NCBI GenBank assembly: GCA_910592005.1
Contig: CAJVPP010000368.1
Span: forward strand, 1-34,565
Source of the DNA: Funneliformis mosseae
Taxonomy: Eukaryota > Glomeromycota > Glomeromycetes > Glomerales > Glomeraceae
Direction of reading: 5' to 3'
Length of the DNA: 34,565 nt
Below, piece by piece: positions 9,014 to 20,700 of the stretch. The position numbers and the translations under genes were made by a program. A model generated the notes under the pieces. It searched no databases. It was not told where the DNA came from and saw only the letters and a program-made list of their open reading frames with translations. Each line of letters opens with the position of its first letter. Position 1 is the stretch's first letter.

Positions 9014-11623
9014 TTACGATTTACCAAATTTCGGTGTCTTAGTACCTGTACCATCTGAAGGGAATCTGTAAAATGCATCTTGAATTTCATTCAAGAAACT
9101 GTTCAATACCATCAAATATCATAAAAGAATTTTAGCAACAAATAATCTAATTAAGCAACAAAGGTGAAGATAAACTTATTAAACATACCTATTACTATTG
9201 TGTACTGTAGTTCCACCTAATACAATACGAACTCCAGCAGTTGATTCATTTAATTGAGCGATATATCGAGCTTCTTCATAAGTAACTCCCCCAACCATAA
9301 GTATGATAATATCTTGTGGCCTAAAGATAGGGAATGAAAACATTATTCCCCATAAAAAATTATTAAATTGAAAGGTTCGCTAAAAAATTACCTGTCTTTG
9401 GTCGACCCATCAATAAATGGGTAACTAGTTTCTTTCAATTTGCCTTTAATTAAAAATTCAAGCGTCTGCGAAAGATGTGGAGAGTGTTGTGTATATACAT
9501 TCTCAACTCCCTAATATAATACACGAGTTATATGATGATAATACAATATAAATTTATCATGGAAATTTTATACAATATTACCTTCAACCCTTTAAAAACA
9601 TTTCGTCCTTTAGACAATAAACTCTCATTCGAGAATAAATCATCCTGTCTTTGATCAGATCCAGCAAATGTTAACATTGATCCAATCAACTAATTCATAT
9701 GAAAAAAGTTTTAAATTTTTTTTTAAAAAAAAAAAAAAAAAATCCAACATTAGATACATACAGAAATCTTATGCTCGCTAACACCATGATGTCGTAACAG
9801 ATCAATTAATGAGAAGATGTCATTATTTGGTGATTTTTCGTATCGCAAGGAATATAATAAAGTTAGTCGAATCTTACTATCATCTGATACTTTAGGATTC
9901 GCTATAAGCTTTTGCAAACTCTGTAAATTGAATTATTAAGCTTTAAATTCAATGATACAAATTTCATAAGAATAAACGAAATGTGAAATGATCTCGACCT
10001 TTAAATCGTTATTGTGCTGCTCATAACAAGCCAGACTCTGCTCCAATTCACTAACTTCTAATAGATTTTCCTTTTCCACCAGACGACTTAATTCGCTAAC
10101 CAAAGCTACATGCTTGCCCACGTTACCAGATAGTTTTCTGAATTCAGGATATCCTTCTAAAAATCGCTTCATGTCGCCGATAGACTCTATATTCATACTC
10201 GATTTAGTTTTTGCCTGATACTCCTCAACGTGTGATTTGATATTAGCACCCAGATCTCCAAGATTCAAGTACATATTTTTCTTGTAAAATGGATCTTGAT
10301 CTCTAGAAAGTACGATTTCCTTTTAAGAAAAGTATAAAGGTTTATTTATTTTTTCAAGATATATCAAATTCGGACAAAAAAAAAAACTTTTAGCATACAT
10401 ACAAACCTTCAATTCCGGACGTATATCAGGAACATCCGATAAATCCACGCGACCGTTATGGATGCCAAGTAATTCATGGACCATCGCTTGGTAAGTCCAT
10501 TGTGATAACAAAGGAGTGACTGGATCGTTCCGACGATCTAATATAAGTAATATCGGTGGAGTATCCGTTCGACGAAAATCAAATAGTTGTCCTTCACTCT
10601 GAATATTGTACTATAAATACAAAGATAATGTGTAAGGTCCAAATTTCACGCAAGTTATTAAATATTTCAACGGAGGGTTAAATATAGGTCATACAAGAAC
10701 TTCTGTTGCGAGTTGCTTTGCCATGACACTCATCTTCTCGTAACGTATCAAAGGTTTTTTCTTTAATGAAAGTAAAACGGCAAGTACACCTTCAACGACT
10801 CGACGAAACGTTTTACTATCCCATTTATTTTGTGAGTCATCATAAAGTCTATGCTGTTGTAATGAAAGATTCAAAGAAAAAAAATCAGGATTGATCGCAC
10901 AATAATCTGCGAAATATTCCTAAAAAAATATAATATTTGTTTGTTTACCGTTAGTAACCGCTTAGAATGCGTGGATAAAACAAAAATTGAGGTTCTAAAA
11001 ATTAGATGATACCTGCACTTCGCGAACAACTTCGTGTTCGTCCACCTCAGCCAATCTTTCGATTAACGACGGTTTCAATGTATTACTAAAGTCTAATATA
11101 GAAATAATAAATATATAATAACTCTCAAATAAAGTGGTCGGCTGCAAATAAGAATTGCATCCATTCTGGTCGCGCCAATACTTCAAGGGTAACCTTTCTA
11201 ATACTTTACACCAGAACTTTAATTCTAAATGGATAAATCATCATTAAACTTACATAAGTAATAATCTCCATAGCTGGGATCTCTAAGTTCTTCAACCAAC
11301 AACTGTATGGTCTCATTGGTAGGGCGTAGAAAACAAATGCATTTAAGGTGTCGCATTCTATCGCGATTTCGATTATCAATTCGATCGACCAAATAAGTTT
11401 CATGTGATAAAAGGCTAGATTGAGTCATTACGTTCGAAATAATCGGAGTCTAATAAGACATTGGGGTTTATTTATTACAAAGTTCAAAAGTAACTGATAG
11501 TTTGTGAAATAAGGCTCGAGTTTTAACACAAACCGTCTCCGCATCAAGTAGCAGCACCTTTATACCCGGTACTTCATTGACCATCTTGTTAATATAGTTT
11601 TGCACTGCTTTTACGATGTCCAT
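9014..11623 (-). CDS. VPS45: VPS45, Sec1/Munc18-family endosomal fusion protein (one-base frameshift)
   Basis: Exons, from the start: 11623-11534, 11449-11254, 11092-11013, 10919-10695, 10610-10407, 10319-9999, 9920-9762, 9689-9582, 9510-9392, 9321-9189, 9098-9014. The product, about 572 aa, matches VPS45 along its whole length: [11 protein letters not shown] and [12 protein letters not shown] at the start, [62 protein letters not shown], and [13 protein letters not shown] near the end. SM proteins of this type bind Tlg2/syntaxin-16-type SNAREs for Golgi-to-endosome fusion. Exon 10 carries one extra base at 9299-9301: PQDIII and VGGVTYEEA lie in adjacent frames. The start is 167 bp from the divergent mL49 start. 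Identity is very secure; the frameshift may be an assembly error. Confidence 0.93.
9716..9742. repeat. T9A18 palindrome in VPS45 intron
   Basis: Nine T followed directly by eighteen A in the intron between exons 7 and 8 of VPS45. Same type of element as in the two genes to the left. Confidence 0.75.
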
Positions 11624-11790
11624 GATTTATAGCTCCGAAGTCAAATTCACCAACTAGAAGTTTCAAAGGTTGAAAAACACGAGGTGATTATTTTAATACT
11701 AAAATTTGTGCAACTCGAATTGCAGTTGAAAAAACTGCCCGAGCAATCGAAATTACACAAACATAATCAACTGATTTTTGTTAAAACAAA
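11624..11790. promoter_or_regulatory. 167-bp divergent promoter region, VPS45 / mL49
   Basis: Start codons of VPS45 (minus, 11623) and mL49 (plus, 11791) are separated by only 167 bp, which implies a compact bidirectional promoter. No recognisable TATA or named factor site is claimed. Confidence 0.55.
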
Positions 11791-12445
11791 ATGTTGCAAG
11801 TTTTGTCGAAATTTTCAACTACAAGCCTAACCTCCCGTCTCGTTCCAACAATTTTCGTTCGTTCTAATCATTCAAAGTCAAATTCAAGTTCATCCAAGTC
11901 CTCAAACTTCAATCACAGTAATTTTTTTAAAATTTTTATTTTTATTATTTTTTTTTGATTATGTTAAATGAAGAATCTAAAACAATGATTAGTAGCGACA
12001 ACAACAACTACTTCGAAAATTGGACAAAATGTGGCAAAGAAACAGCGATATTTACAACACCCTGAACAACAACAACAACAGCAACAGACGGTAATAAAAT
12101 ATGTTCAGTATCCTTATTTCGTTAATCGAACTCAAATGAAAGAATTACCAGTTTATGTAGACGTTAAAAATGGAAGAACGCGTGTATTGACAGAGATAAG
12201 TAGAGTTGAAGGGGATGTCGAGGTAACATTCAACTTTTTGATTTATCTAATACAATGCCCTATTGCAAGCGCATTTTAATTTAATTATATTCAAATAGGA
12301 ACTTTGCAATGATATACGAAAAGAGCTTTTCTACGAGTCTCAAGAGAAAAACTTAGTTAGAGTCAATCATACAAATAATCATGTAATTATTAAGGGACGA
12401 CATGGCTTTATGGTAAAGGAATGGTTGGCAAAGAAAGGATTTTGA
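11791..12445 (+). CDS. IMG2: Mitochondrial large-subunit ribosomal protein mL49 (IMG2 family)
   Basis: Exons 11791-11917, 11993-12222 and 12299-12445, giving 167 aa. The first 42 codons form a clear mitochondrial presequence (MLQVLSKFSTTSLTSRLVP), basic and serine/threonine-rich with no acidic residues. A CAA/CAG run in exon 2 encodes a seven-glutamine tract. The mL49 domain follows: YFVNRTQMKELPVYVD, then NGRTRVLTEISRVEGDVE, then TNNHVIIKGRH and VKEWLAKKGF at the C-terminus, the usual end of the family. It is a structural protein of the 54S/39S mitochondrial ribosome subunit. The second exon alone could be misread as an ORF starting at a GTG at 12031; the true start lies in exon 1. Convergent with NSA1, 106 bp apart. 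Confidence 0.92.
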
Positions 12446-12551
12446 TAAGATTGAATAAATTTTATCAACGTGATAAGCTGATCTATCAGCGGTAAAGTAA
12501 TTTAAGACGCGTTAAATATCGCATATTATTTAAATATAATGATTATAAAAG

Positions 12552-14373
12552 TTAGTGTTTGGTTTTTCTCTTCTTTGGTTTAACTTCTTCTATATCTTCC
12601 CAAAATTTCTCTTCCTCTGAATCGTCTTTTTCGGCTTCTTTTTTGCTGTATCCAAGGATTCCATCTATTGTAAGATATATAATATAAGTATAGAGAAATT
12701 GAATTTCAAGAAAACACGTGTCAAATTTTACCTTCTGACTCATCAACCACCACACTAGTGAGCCGTTGTTTTAAATATATTTTTTTTACAAGTTCACGCG
12801 ACGCGCCAATTTCATGTATACGCAAAAATCGGTCCATCGCAACTGAGACTAATAATGAAGATTCGGTAGCAACTGCCAAGTTTGTCACTGAACCGGAAAA
12901 ACCTATAATAATTGTGATATGACAAATCACGAATGTCAAGACCAACATTTAACATAATGTAAATTCCTTTCCCTAACCCTTCCTAACCTTTAAGTTGTCC
13001 TAAAATTTTGCCTACAAATAAATTACTAGATTAATATTCGTAAACGATATAAGAAACAGACAAGTTACATTTCGTAAGTACCTGTTCTTACATCCACTGA
13101 GCAAACATTGCAAACCGTATCTGTGAAAATTATTTCACTAAAGAATTATCAAATAAATTAATCAGAAAAATATAAGAAAAAATTGATGTGAATAAAATAA
13201 TTTCAAGTATATACTTTGAATTGCGGCCAACGATTAACGATACAACTGGATTATGTCCGATGTTAAAATCAGATACAGGTCGACGCTTCGCTTTTGTATC
13301 ATATATTCGAATCTATACAAATGAGAAAAACTCAATGTCAAAAATTCTTTTAATTTCTCATGAAAGAAACAATTAAGAAAAAAATTTTCATACTTGATTA
13401 TATTTTGTGCCAACTACAAGTTTCGTGGTTTCTTGCTCGCTGAGAAATTGTAAATCGGTAATCCATACTGGAACGCGTAAATCCAAAAAGTCATGACTAA
13501 CGTTTTTTGACATCCAAACCAATCCTGGTTTTGACTCTTTTTTTTTTTGAGATTTCATAAGACAATTTCCTTCTTTGTAAGCATTTACATCCCACACCGA
13601 CAATTCACGTTCCTTTCCACCACAAGCAAATATATGATGCTCTTTTGGATGTACTCTTAAACGGCACAAGTCCGGTACAAGTGTGAGGGTTGTTTCTATG
13701 GTAGATGACTGATTTAATAAATTAAAAATACGCTCTTTAAAAGATTAACTTCGCGTCAATGATAGAAAGACATTCATACTTTATCTTCTAAAATAGATCG
13801 ATATTGGACTATACCCTGATCAGTACACGTTACTAATGTGCTAAAATATTTATCGTTAAAATGAATTAGTCATTTATCACAGAAATATAATAATAATGTA
13901 TAACAATAATAAACCTTTACCTGTTATTTGCAAATAAACCCACGAATCGTGCACTTGTTTTTTGTTCTCCGGTAACGAAAGGTTCGGAGAATTCTTGACA
14001 TGATTTACCATCTTCGTTTGGATCCAAAATGCTAATTTGTCCATTTTTTCGTGCGACTATTAACTAAATTTTGCAATTAAAAAAAAATATGTAATGCATC
14101 GATGATGATTATTAATTTACACTAGAAATTCAATAATACCTTCTTATTATCTCTGGTATAATGCATTAATTGTATGCTTTTACTTCGATCGATTTTTCCC
14201 CAGGTTTTTACAATAGGAGAAGCAGCAGCATTCTCTTTTAAGTTTTTTGAAATTGTAATTGCTAAAGAAGAAATGTATTAATTGATAATTTTATCTCTGC
14301 TAATTTCGGTAAATATGTAATAAATTTGAATACATTTAACAAGTCCACTTTCATCTCCGGTAAATATATTCAT
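12552..14373 (-). CDS. NSA1: NSA1 / WDR74-type WD40 ribosome-assembly factor
   Basis: Ten exons, from the start: 14373-14334, 14261-14140, 14063-13921, 13840-13780, 13708-13394, 13312-13215, 13137-13082, 13011-12988, 12902-12732, 12664-12552; all GT-AG and in phase, 380 aa. The N-terminus MNIFTGDESGLVK and the blocks IFACGGKERELSVWDV, HDFLDLRVPVWITDLQFL, KLVVGTKYNQIRIYDTKAKR, MDRFLRIHEIG and YLKQRLTSVV follow the Nsa1/WDR74 pattern. This seven-bladed WD40 protein acts in nucleolar pre-60S particles with the Rix7/NVL ATPase. The C-terminus is an acidic/basic tail (EEKFWEDIEEVKPKKRKTKH) typical of nucleolar proteins. Exon 8 is only 24 nt, exon 1 only 40 nt. Head-to-head with the queuosine gene, 139 bp between starts. 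Confidence 0.9.
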
Positions 14374-14512
14374 TTTTCCAAAATATGATGAAAATTTTGT
14401 GATAAAGATCGATTTTATTTTTTTTTTGATCTTAATATGCATCTGCACCTAATCAATACAATTATTTATTTAATTTAATTTTTTTTTTTTTTTGACCCCG
14501 ATACCTATTATA
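14374..14512. promoter_or_regulatory. 139-bp divergent promoter region, NSA1 / queuosine-salvage gene
   Basis: The shortest start-to-start gap in the window. It contains two T-rich tracts (about 14418-14428 and 14480-14493) but no TATA-like box at a convincing distance. A shared nucleosome-free region is the likely arrangement. Confidence 0.5.
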
Positions 14513-15980
14513 ATGTCGAATATTATAAACACAAGTGCAATTAATGAACCGATTCCTTTTCACCAAGATAACTTCGTTCAAGCAGTACGAACCTCTTGTC
14601 GTAACTGTCGAGAACGAAGTCACATTCAAGTATATATCATTCTTTGAGTTTTGAAACAGGCCAAAAAGAGATCATATAAAATTTCTATAATTTGATAGAT
14701 AAATGAAGACGCGATAACAGATTTTATTCAAAACATTGATCCTAGTCAATTTCAAGAACTTTCAAGGAGCGATGGATTACAGGTAAAATCAAATACAAAC
14801 ATTTGATTTATGTATTGATAACTGTAAGAACCTTATGAGCTTTATAATTATTAGATGCCGCTAAAATTCGATAATTTAGAGCAAGAATTAAACATTATAG
14901 GATTAATCAGTTTATTGAATTTTGGAAGTGGATTTCGTAAAGAATTGCACGAAGAATGTGGCAGGGTAAGCTTAGTCTCATCGTATCATTCATAAAGATT
15001 TCCGTTTTATTCTTTTACTTAATATATTTGTGATTATCTCAGGGTGCTTTTAATACGATTCGTTATGGAGTTATGTCCATTCACATAACATCATCCCCAT
15101 TATCTGCACGTGCATTACGATCATTGACACTCTCCGAGGTCTCCTCCTTCTTTCAGATACCACTGAATGTTGAAGTTTCTCATCCAACAATTGAAGCGAT
15201 CAAAATTTCAGAGCATTCGAAATCACGACGTTTAGCGGAATTAATCACATGGACGCTAAATGATACCGGAAGAAGACTAGAAGAATTTGGTTTCAAAAGT
15301 TTTGCGGAATTCATATTGGAAGCTGCTAAACCAGTGAGTCCAGATGAAAAGTCCAAAGCATCCAAATTTGTTGAGAAGGTTTGTGACTTTCATGAAACAA
15401 ACTTATCTTTCACTTTGATATGTAAAATGTATGACTCACTTTTGATTCTTCCAGTTAGTTCGAGCTTTTCCAGCTTTTCAAGACATGACAAAAGTTGACG
15501 GAGAGCGTAAGATTTAAGTTAAAATTCTTTAATTAAGTCTGTATAGATTTATTCATCAGTTCTTTCTTTTACAATATAGAGGTGTACATATTTAAAAAAG
15601 CGCAACTTCTCGCCGCTAATCTTTATCGTCATTTCCATTCTAATACCCAAACAAATAACTTTGATTTCTCTGACATATCTGACCTTACTGTATGTGCTGA
15701 TAATGATATGTCGACAATTCTATATCATTTTAAGATCATCAATGTAACACCATTGCTTAAACAATATTTGGATGGAGAAGAGATCACAAATATTCAAGAT
15801 GCAACTCGTTTGCGCGCTGCTGTTGTAGACGCTTGCGAAATCATCGTATCCCGAGCCAAAGAATCAGGACGAAATGAAATTAGTTTAATGGATTTGAATG
15901 AATATATTTGGAGAATAGGAAAAGATGAGAATTTTAGAAAATTAGGGAGACCAATCTTTCGGGATACTATGTTCTTTTAA
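14513..15980 (+). CDS. QNG1: Queuosine-salvage protein (Qng1/DUF2419 family)
   Basis: Exons 14513-14629, 14699-14782, 14855-14965, 15043-15378, 15455-15506 and 15580-15980; 366 aa, normal for the family. Family members release queuine from queuosine 5'-monophosphate so that it can be inserted into tRNA. Recognisable parts are LLNFGSGFRKELHE (about 87-100), FPAFQDM, YIFKKAQLLAANLYRHF (about 236-252), DLTVCADNDMSTILYHF (268-284), and the C-terminal ...LMDLNEYIWRIGKDENFRKLG...DTMFF. The aspartate in the TV-x-AD motif (D274) is kept, but the residues after it are NDMST where many members, as I recall, have YRVPQ or a DNVLP-like variant. The family call is confident; enzymatic activity of this copy is inferred. 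Confidence 0.82.
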
Positions 15981-16166
15981 GCATTTTATATTCAATTTGG
16001 AGTTGTGTACAAAAGCGTAATGATTTTTAATTTATGAAAAGAATTAACGAATACGTTTATTAGTGAAAGATATATTATCAACTTTCTATAAGAATTTTTT
16101 ACAAAGAAAAATCTTTTTTTTTGAAGTAAATAAAATCTATTTTTTTTTTAACTGCAGAATGTTAAT

Positions 16167-17217
16167 CTAGTATTTTGTTTTTTTTCCACCTTTACGCTTT
16201 TTTATCTTTTTATCACCATCCTCCCTACGTTCACTATCGCTGCTAATAACTTCTTTCTCGGGTGTTTTTAAAGAATCGGTAGTATTGGAAGATTTTTTTT
16301 TGGTAAATGTATTTGCAATATTTCCATAGAACCACTTGGGCAAAATAAAAATCATCACATCAGTTACTTTAGGTTGATCAATTTCTTCTTCATCCAACAC
16401 GTATTCTATTCCATCTTCAGCTAATAAAGCAACATAATCGCCTTCGACTACAAATGCTAAATCATTTACATAAACACGCTTTCTCGTTTGTTGCTTTTTC
16501 ATTCTTTTTCCCCAAGCAATTTCTCTCGATTCTTGTTTATAATAACGAATTCTTCTTTTTTCTTGATAGTAATTTACCCACATTACCATATAATGCAAAA
16601 ATGAACCTAATACTAATAATCCTGTCAAAACGGTTCCTAGTCCGGGTCTATATCGTTTATAATAATATCCAGTACCACGCCACTTTGGCACTCCATTTTT
16701 TAAGAAGAAATTGTACCGTTCCCTCATATCTGGATTACGTAAAATTGTCGTAATGGCGCCTAATCGAGAAAACCTTTCTTTGCTATTGGCGTCATGATTT
16801 TTGTCAGGACTATGAAAAAGAGATGAAAATATTAGATTAGAAATCAGCAAGTTTAATAATTTTTTATTATAAAGGTAGACATTCTTACTGTAATGCAAGT
16901 GACAATTTTCTATATGCTCTATTAATATCTTTTTCTGAGGCAGTAGGTTCTAAACCAAGCCAGGAGTAAAAGTTTACATCCTTTCCCTCAGAAGCTTCTA
17001 ATTCGTCCACTAGTGTAAATATTTCGTGATCCTCTAAAAATATTAAATATTTAGTAAACCCTTTTCCAAAGTTTTTCAGGATTATCAACCATCGACAAAC
17101 CTCAATAAAAATTTCAAAGTACATACCATTATCCCAAGCTTTCGCATATGGTAAAAGCACCAGGATCAAAAAGAAGACCAAAAAACCAAAGGTAATAAAA
17201 CGATTCTTTGAAGCCAT
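16167..17217 (-). CDS. ERJ5: ERJ5-like ER-membrane J-domain protein
   Basis: Exons 17217-17127, 17033-16889 and 16809-16167; 292 aa. Residues 1-27 form a signal peptide or anchor (ITFGFLVFFLILVLLPYAKA). The J domain spans about 51-115 (FYSWLGLEPTASEKDINRAY...), with the essential HPD at 79-81 created only by splicing exon 2 to exon 3 (CA|T). It is followed by PKWRGTGYYYKRYRPGLG, highly typical of the fungal ERJ5/DNAJC1-like group, then a membrane segment (about 137-157) and a lysine-rich cytosolic tail. J-proteins of this type stimulate the luminal Hsp70 (Kar2/BiP) in protein folding. Intron 1 is 93 nt, in frame and stop-free, so its retention would insert 31 residues. Convergent with the queuosine gene. 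Confidence 0.88.
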
Positions 17218-17777
17218 AATCTACTCAAAGAACCATTAAAAAATAATGAATGAATGCTTATGATTTTTCCTTTTTCTGAACAAGTATGAATTTTCTGCAG
17301 CAAATAATTTTCGTTTCCTATTTATAACCGATCATTTATTTTTAGTTTCACATAAATTACATTTTTTGATAATCACACATTTGTAATTCTTTTAAGATAG
17401 TAAGTTGATTTTTATAATTTTTCGTTCGATAATAATGTTTTGTATGATGAATCCATATTCGGTAATTTGCGTTCGAATACCATCTTACGCGACATACGCC
17501 TAATGTCAATATGCGAGGATGTTGTGATATGTGAACAACTACCTTTCTGAAGAACGAAAATTTTTTTATTTTATTTAATAAATAACGTAAATTTTCGCTT
17601 TAATTTTTTTTTTTTTTTTTTCCTGAATAATATCAGATTGTGATATAATTAATCTTTGGACTTCATTTTGGCAAGTTTAATTTTTTATTTTCCGAAAACC
17701 TTATTAATTGAAATAGTATGATAAGTTTTTTCAATAAAATTTCCTTAAAATTATAGGTTGAGTTGTAATTATCAATC
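17218..17777. promoter_or_regulatory. 560-bp divergent intergenic region, ERJ5 / JmjC gene
   Basis: Upstream of both genes, very T-rich, with a T run at about 17606-17621. A local rise in GC near 17440-17530 (TTACGCGACATACGCC) is the only non-AT-rich patch. No specific regulatory site is claimed; for example, I did not find a convincing ER-stress element. Confidence 0.45.
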
Positions 17778-20700
17778 ATGACGCAATTGAATGAACCTCG
17801 AATCAGAGGTTTGGGAACCCTTCATGTTATTCCGGATGATATATTTTCAGAACATGTTTTGACCAAATTATCCGATCAGGTTTGTATGTTTAAGATTTCA
17901 ATATATATATATATATATATATATATAGTATTTTACTTGACTAAATTTATTTTTATTTCATAATTAATAAGGATTTAGCTCATTGTGCTCGAGTATCCCG
18001 TTTTTTTTACGTATTTTCGCGCGATGATCAGCTCTGGAAAAAGCATTGCTTGGATAAATGGGGTAGCGATCATGGAGTCATGCAAAATTTTATGTATCGT
18101 GGAACTTGGTTGCTTACTTATTTATTCCCAACCATGTTGAACGAAATTGACGAGGCAAAGGTTTGGGCACATCCATTATGTCGACTTTTACAATTTCCTG
18201 GTAAATATCATGATGATTGAATTACTTCATTAAAATTATTACTCTGTCATGTTTTTGAATCAACCAATTACTTATTGCGGTATGTAGAAATTACGAGTCA
18301 TTATCTATATGCAAAATGGTGTCGTTGTAATATGTTTCTTGGCAATTTTGTACCGACACAAAATTCTTCATCAGACTCGAAAATTTCTATAGAAAATGGA
18401 ATGGAATTGACAAAAGAAAAGTTTGAGAATTTATATGATGCACAGTCAGTTCCAGCTTTGATAAGAAATGATGGTGTTGAAAAGTGGAAAGCTTGGACTG
18501 ATTGGAAATGGGAACCCCTATTAAACAAGGTTTGTATCGTATTTTTTTTTTTTGAATTTGATTTGTGTATCACGTGACTTTACATTAATATTTTTTATAG
18601 TATGGTAAGACCATATTCCGAGTAGCTAATGAAAGAGGAGGAAGACATCGATATCTACCGATGTCCTTAGAATCATATGTACGCTATATACGTTTACAAC
18701 ATGACGAAACACCTTTATATATTTTTGATGCTAGCTTCGCTGATAAAGAGCCGGAAATGGCTGATGCATACGAAGTGCCAAAGTATTTCAAAGATGATTT
18801 TTTTTCTGTTTTATCGGATAAAAGACCACCATATCGATGGGTTATAATCGGTCCTGCAAGGTCAGGTGAGATTTGATTCTTTTCTTCTAATCTCGCTTGA
18901 TTCTTACGGTGCAAATAATGCAAGTTTTGTTGTATTCGTCTTTTTTAGGTGCGTCTTGGCATGTTGATCCCGCTGGAACATCAGGTTAATATCTATTGAA
19001 TTCAAATTTTCTCGTTATGTATGTAACCAATTAATCCTTGCTTTTCAAATTTTTTTATTGGTTAGCTTGGAATATAACCATCGAAGGAAGGAAACGTTGG
19101 GCATTGTATGTTTAAATTTCAATTGACAGATATATATGTTTGTAATTTAACTCTTTCTTGAATTATTCTGAATCGTTAGGTATCCACCACACATTTTTCC
19201 TCCAGGTAAAGATTAATTTTTATTATAAGAGAACCAAAATAATCACTTCTCCTATACGACTATTTTTTTCTAAATATTCTTAATTTATATATATTTTAGG
19301 GTTAAGCGTATCTCGAACTGGTAATAACGGTCATCAGTCACTATATAATACTGATATACTTGATAATGCAAAGGATTCAGCAACTTCTTTATTTTGGTTC
19401 CTTGAAGTTTATCCTCAATTACCACCGGAAATGCGACCACTCGAGATTATACAAGAACCCGGGTAATTAGTAAGATTCATTATTAGAAGCGCAAAGTTAA
19501 CCTTTTTATTCTTAAATTTAATTATCGACATTTTTGTTTTTGTTTTTTTGTAGGCAAACTATTTTCATTCCAAGGTAAATCACAAAAGATATAACAAGTA
19601 TTGCGCGTAAGTAGATGACTTAGGCCTTTCTTTATATTAACAGTCTTCTTTTCTTGGTTGACGATTTATAGTGGTTGGTGGCATATGGTAATAATTTTTT
19701 GAATATCGACTTTGTTTTTCCCTCATCTAAAAGTCTAATTTATTAATTACGATCCTGCTCTAGGTCATTAATATTGACGATACCGTTGCAGTTACTCAAA
19801 ACTTTGTCAATATTCATAACCTTGAACATGTTTGTGAATCTTTGATTAGTGAAAAAGACAAACATAATGCATGTAAAACAATTTCATTTAGTTATTTAAA
19901 TGTTCATTTCATTTATATTCAGTAATAGAATATAATTTGCTTTATTTTTAATCAGATGTGGGAAACTTTTCATGAAAAAATGCTAAAAACTTACCCTTAT
20001 CTTGAACCATTTATTGCGCGTAAAGTCTCTATATTTTCAGATACAACTGATGATCCGGTTATAAAAGAGGAAGGATTTACTTCCAGAATGGATTTTCTTG
20101 AGGGATTCCGAGATATAAATTATTGGCATCCTAGAGTAATTGATATATTGGAAAGATGTTCGTTAGATAAAAATGTTCCGATAGAAGTTATTTCACACGG
20201 ACAGAATCCAGTATGTATATTCATTTGTAAGGATAACTTGACACTATAAATTTTATACTAAACGTTTTATTTATAAAATCTACCAGGTTTTCCGAAGTCC
20301 TACAGCAATAATAAAATTTTATTCTCATATATTTAATGGAGTCAAAACTTTTAACGCCGAAATTCAGACTTATTCTATAATTACTGATCATATTCCCGAG
20401 AGATATAAAGGATATTTCTCGAAAATTTTAGGGTCAGGTTATTTATTTAATGAAAGCATCGAAAGAAATTATAGATGGCCTTACATTGTATTTGAATCCG
20501 CCACTGATGGTGGAATAAGTCTCGCTGAAGTTATTGCTGGAGGTGGTTCGAGTCCGAGTAATGAAGTGATCGACTTTTCTGTTGAAATACTTCATGGTAC
20601 ATCGAGATTTCAAGAAAATACATCATTTTGCTTTATAAATTATGAATTTTTAATTGACTATTTTATCCTTATTAGCTTTACATAGTTTACCATCCGCTTG

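Noticed and set aside
11206..11403. Minus-strand ORF in another frame within VPS45.
   Set aside because: Overlaps VPS45 exon 2 in a different frame and runs into an intron.
12031..12279. An ORF for mL49 starting at GTG 12031.
   Set aside because: GTG is not a normal eukaryotic start. An upstream exon (11791-11917) supplies an ATG and a typical mitochondrial presequence in phase.
18301..18573. Minus-strand ORF within the JmjC gene.
   Set aside because: Antisense shadow of exon 3 with no independent support.
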